Source: Thermoprotei archaeon (lineage in GTDB: Archaea > Thermoproteota > Thermoprotei > QMSL01 > B3-G16). From it: DNA of 5,946 nt. The DNA lies in contig QMSL01000084.1 in NCBI GenBank assembly GCA_003649665.1, positions 1 through 5,946 on the forward strand, read 5' to 3'. Each line of letters begins with the position of its first letter. Position 1 is the first letter of the stretch. This document shows, in pieces, positions 5,630-5,946 of the stretch. The position numbers and the translations under genes were made by a program. Below the pieces are notes generated by a model that saw nothing but the letters and a program-made list of their open reading frames with translations, had not been told where the DNA came from and ran no database searches.

Positions 5630-5946
5630 ATGGTAGTAGCCCTCACACGAAGTGAAAGTCATTACGAGGGAGTATTTAAAGCTCTGGAACTTCTATCGGA
5701 CTATATAGTAAACGATATGAAGTATGCAAGAACCATTATGATAAAACCTAATTTCGTATCTACACACGTTCAACTCGCAGCAACGCACGTAGATTCGGTT
5801 AAAGCCTTAATGGACTTTATATATGAGTACGTTGGTACTCGTAAGATTCTCTTAGCTGAAGGGCCAGCTCTTGGATCTCTTGAGACTGGACTTAGGAACT
5901 TTGGGTATCTTAAGCTAGCAGAGGAGTACGATATCGAATTCTTCGA
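5630..5946 (+). CDS. DUF362 family protein, N-terminal part only
   Basis: I read 105 codons from ATG 5630 to the window edge with no stop, so the gene is cut. The visible part matches the start of DUF362 (COG2006): IMIKPNFVS (36-44) with the family KPN signature, ATHVDSVKALMDFI (51-64) where a conserved Thr-His precedes a helix, KILLAEGPALGSLETG (72-87), then NFGYLKLAEEYDIEF (90-104). Full-length members are about 300 aa or more, and some carry ferredoxin-like 4Fe-4S segments near the C-terminus, which would lie outside this window. The biochemical role of the family is not settled; a redox or iron-sulfur function is often suggested. There is no signal peptide. A 5' gap of 341 bp and its own Shine-Dalgarno indicate an independent transcription unit. 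Confidence 0.85.
   Translation, partial: MVVALTRSESHYEGVFKALELLSDYIVNDMKYARTIMIKPNFVSTHVQLAATHVDSVKALMDFIYEYVGTRKILLAEGPALGSLETGLRNFGYLKLAEEYDIEFF

Noticed and set aside
1..5946. CRISPR array, insertion sequence, defence system or other mobile element
   Set aside because: I saw no regularly spaced repeats, no transposase or integrase motifs and no terminal inverted repeats; the genes are ordinary metabolic or membrane functions.

Overview
The window looks like chromosomal DNA from a hyperthermophilic or thermophilic archaeon, most likely a member of the Thermoproteota (Crenarchaeota). The evidence is as follows. The base composition is moderately AT-rich, with short intergenic gaps that carry TATA-box-like A/T blocks in place of bacterial -35/-10 pairs. 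Two starts have strong GGAGG-type Shine-Dalgarno sequences, and one gene looks leaderless. The proteins resemble archaeal families: a P. furiosus-like hexameric glutamate dehydrogenase, a COG2236-type purine phosphoribosyltransferase and a DUF362 protein. I cannot name the genus from this sequence.

Layout. Positions 1-1586 (minus) hold most of a membrane-anchored S49 (SppA-like) serine peptidase. It is fused through a proline/tyrosine-rich linker to a second domain resembling the DUF4350/GldG-type GATase1-like fold, and it runs off the left edge without a stop. A divergent 206-bp promoter region follows, with a 9-3-9 inverted repeat next to the peptidase TATA box. Three plus-strand genes come next: a 137-aa zinc-finger/helical protein (1793-2206), glutamate dehydrogenase (2264-3514) and a zinc-dependent sorbitol-dehydrogenase-like polyol dehydrogenase (3605-4648). 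A purine phosphoribosyltransferase (4683-5288, minus) converges on the polyol dehydrogenase with only 34 bp between the stops. The 341-bp gap 5289-5629 contains the phosphoribosyltransferase promoter, a perfect 12-bp palindrome over its ribosome binding site, and a GC-rich island (about 5377-5469) that can form pseudoknot-like or alternative stems. That island is a candidate non-coding RNA. A DUF362 gene (5630 onward, plus) is cut by the right edge.

How the genes may work together. Glutamate dehydrogenase links 2-oxoglutarate to glutamate, and the polyol dehydrogenase links a polyol to a ketose. Both exchange nicotinamide cofactor, but no shared pathway is visible. The phosphoribosyltransferase is a nucleobase salvage enzyme. 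This is mostly an ordinary metabolic neighbourhood. The two items most worth pursuing are the peptidase/GATase1-like fusion and the GC-rich candidate RNA.
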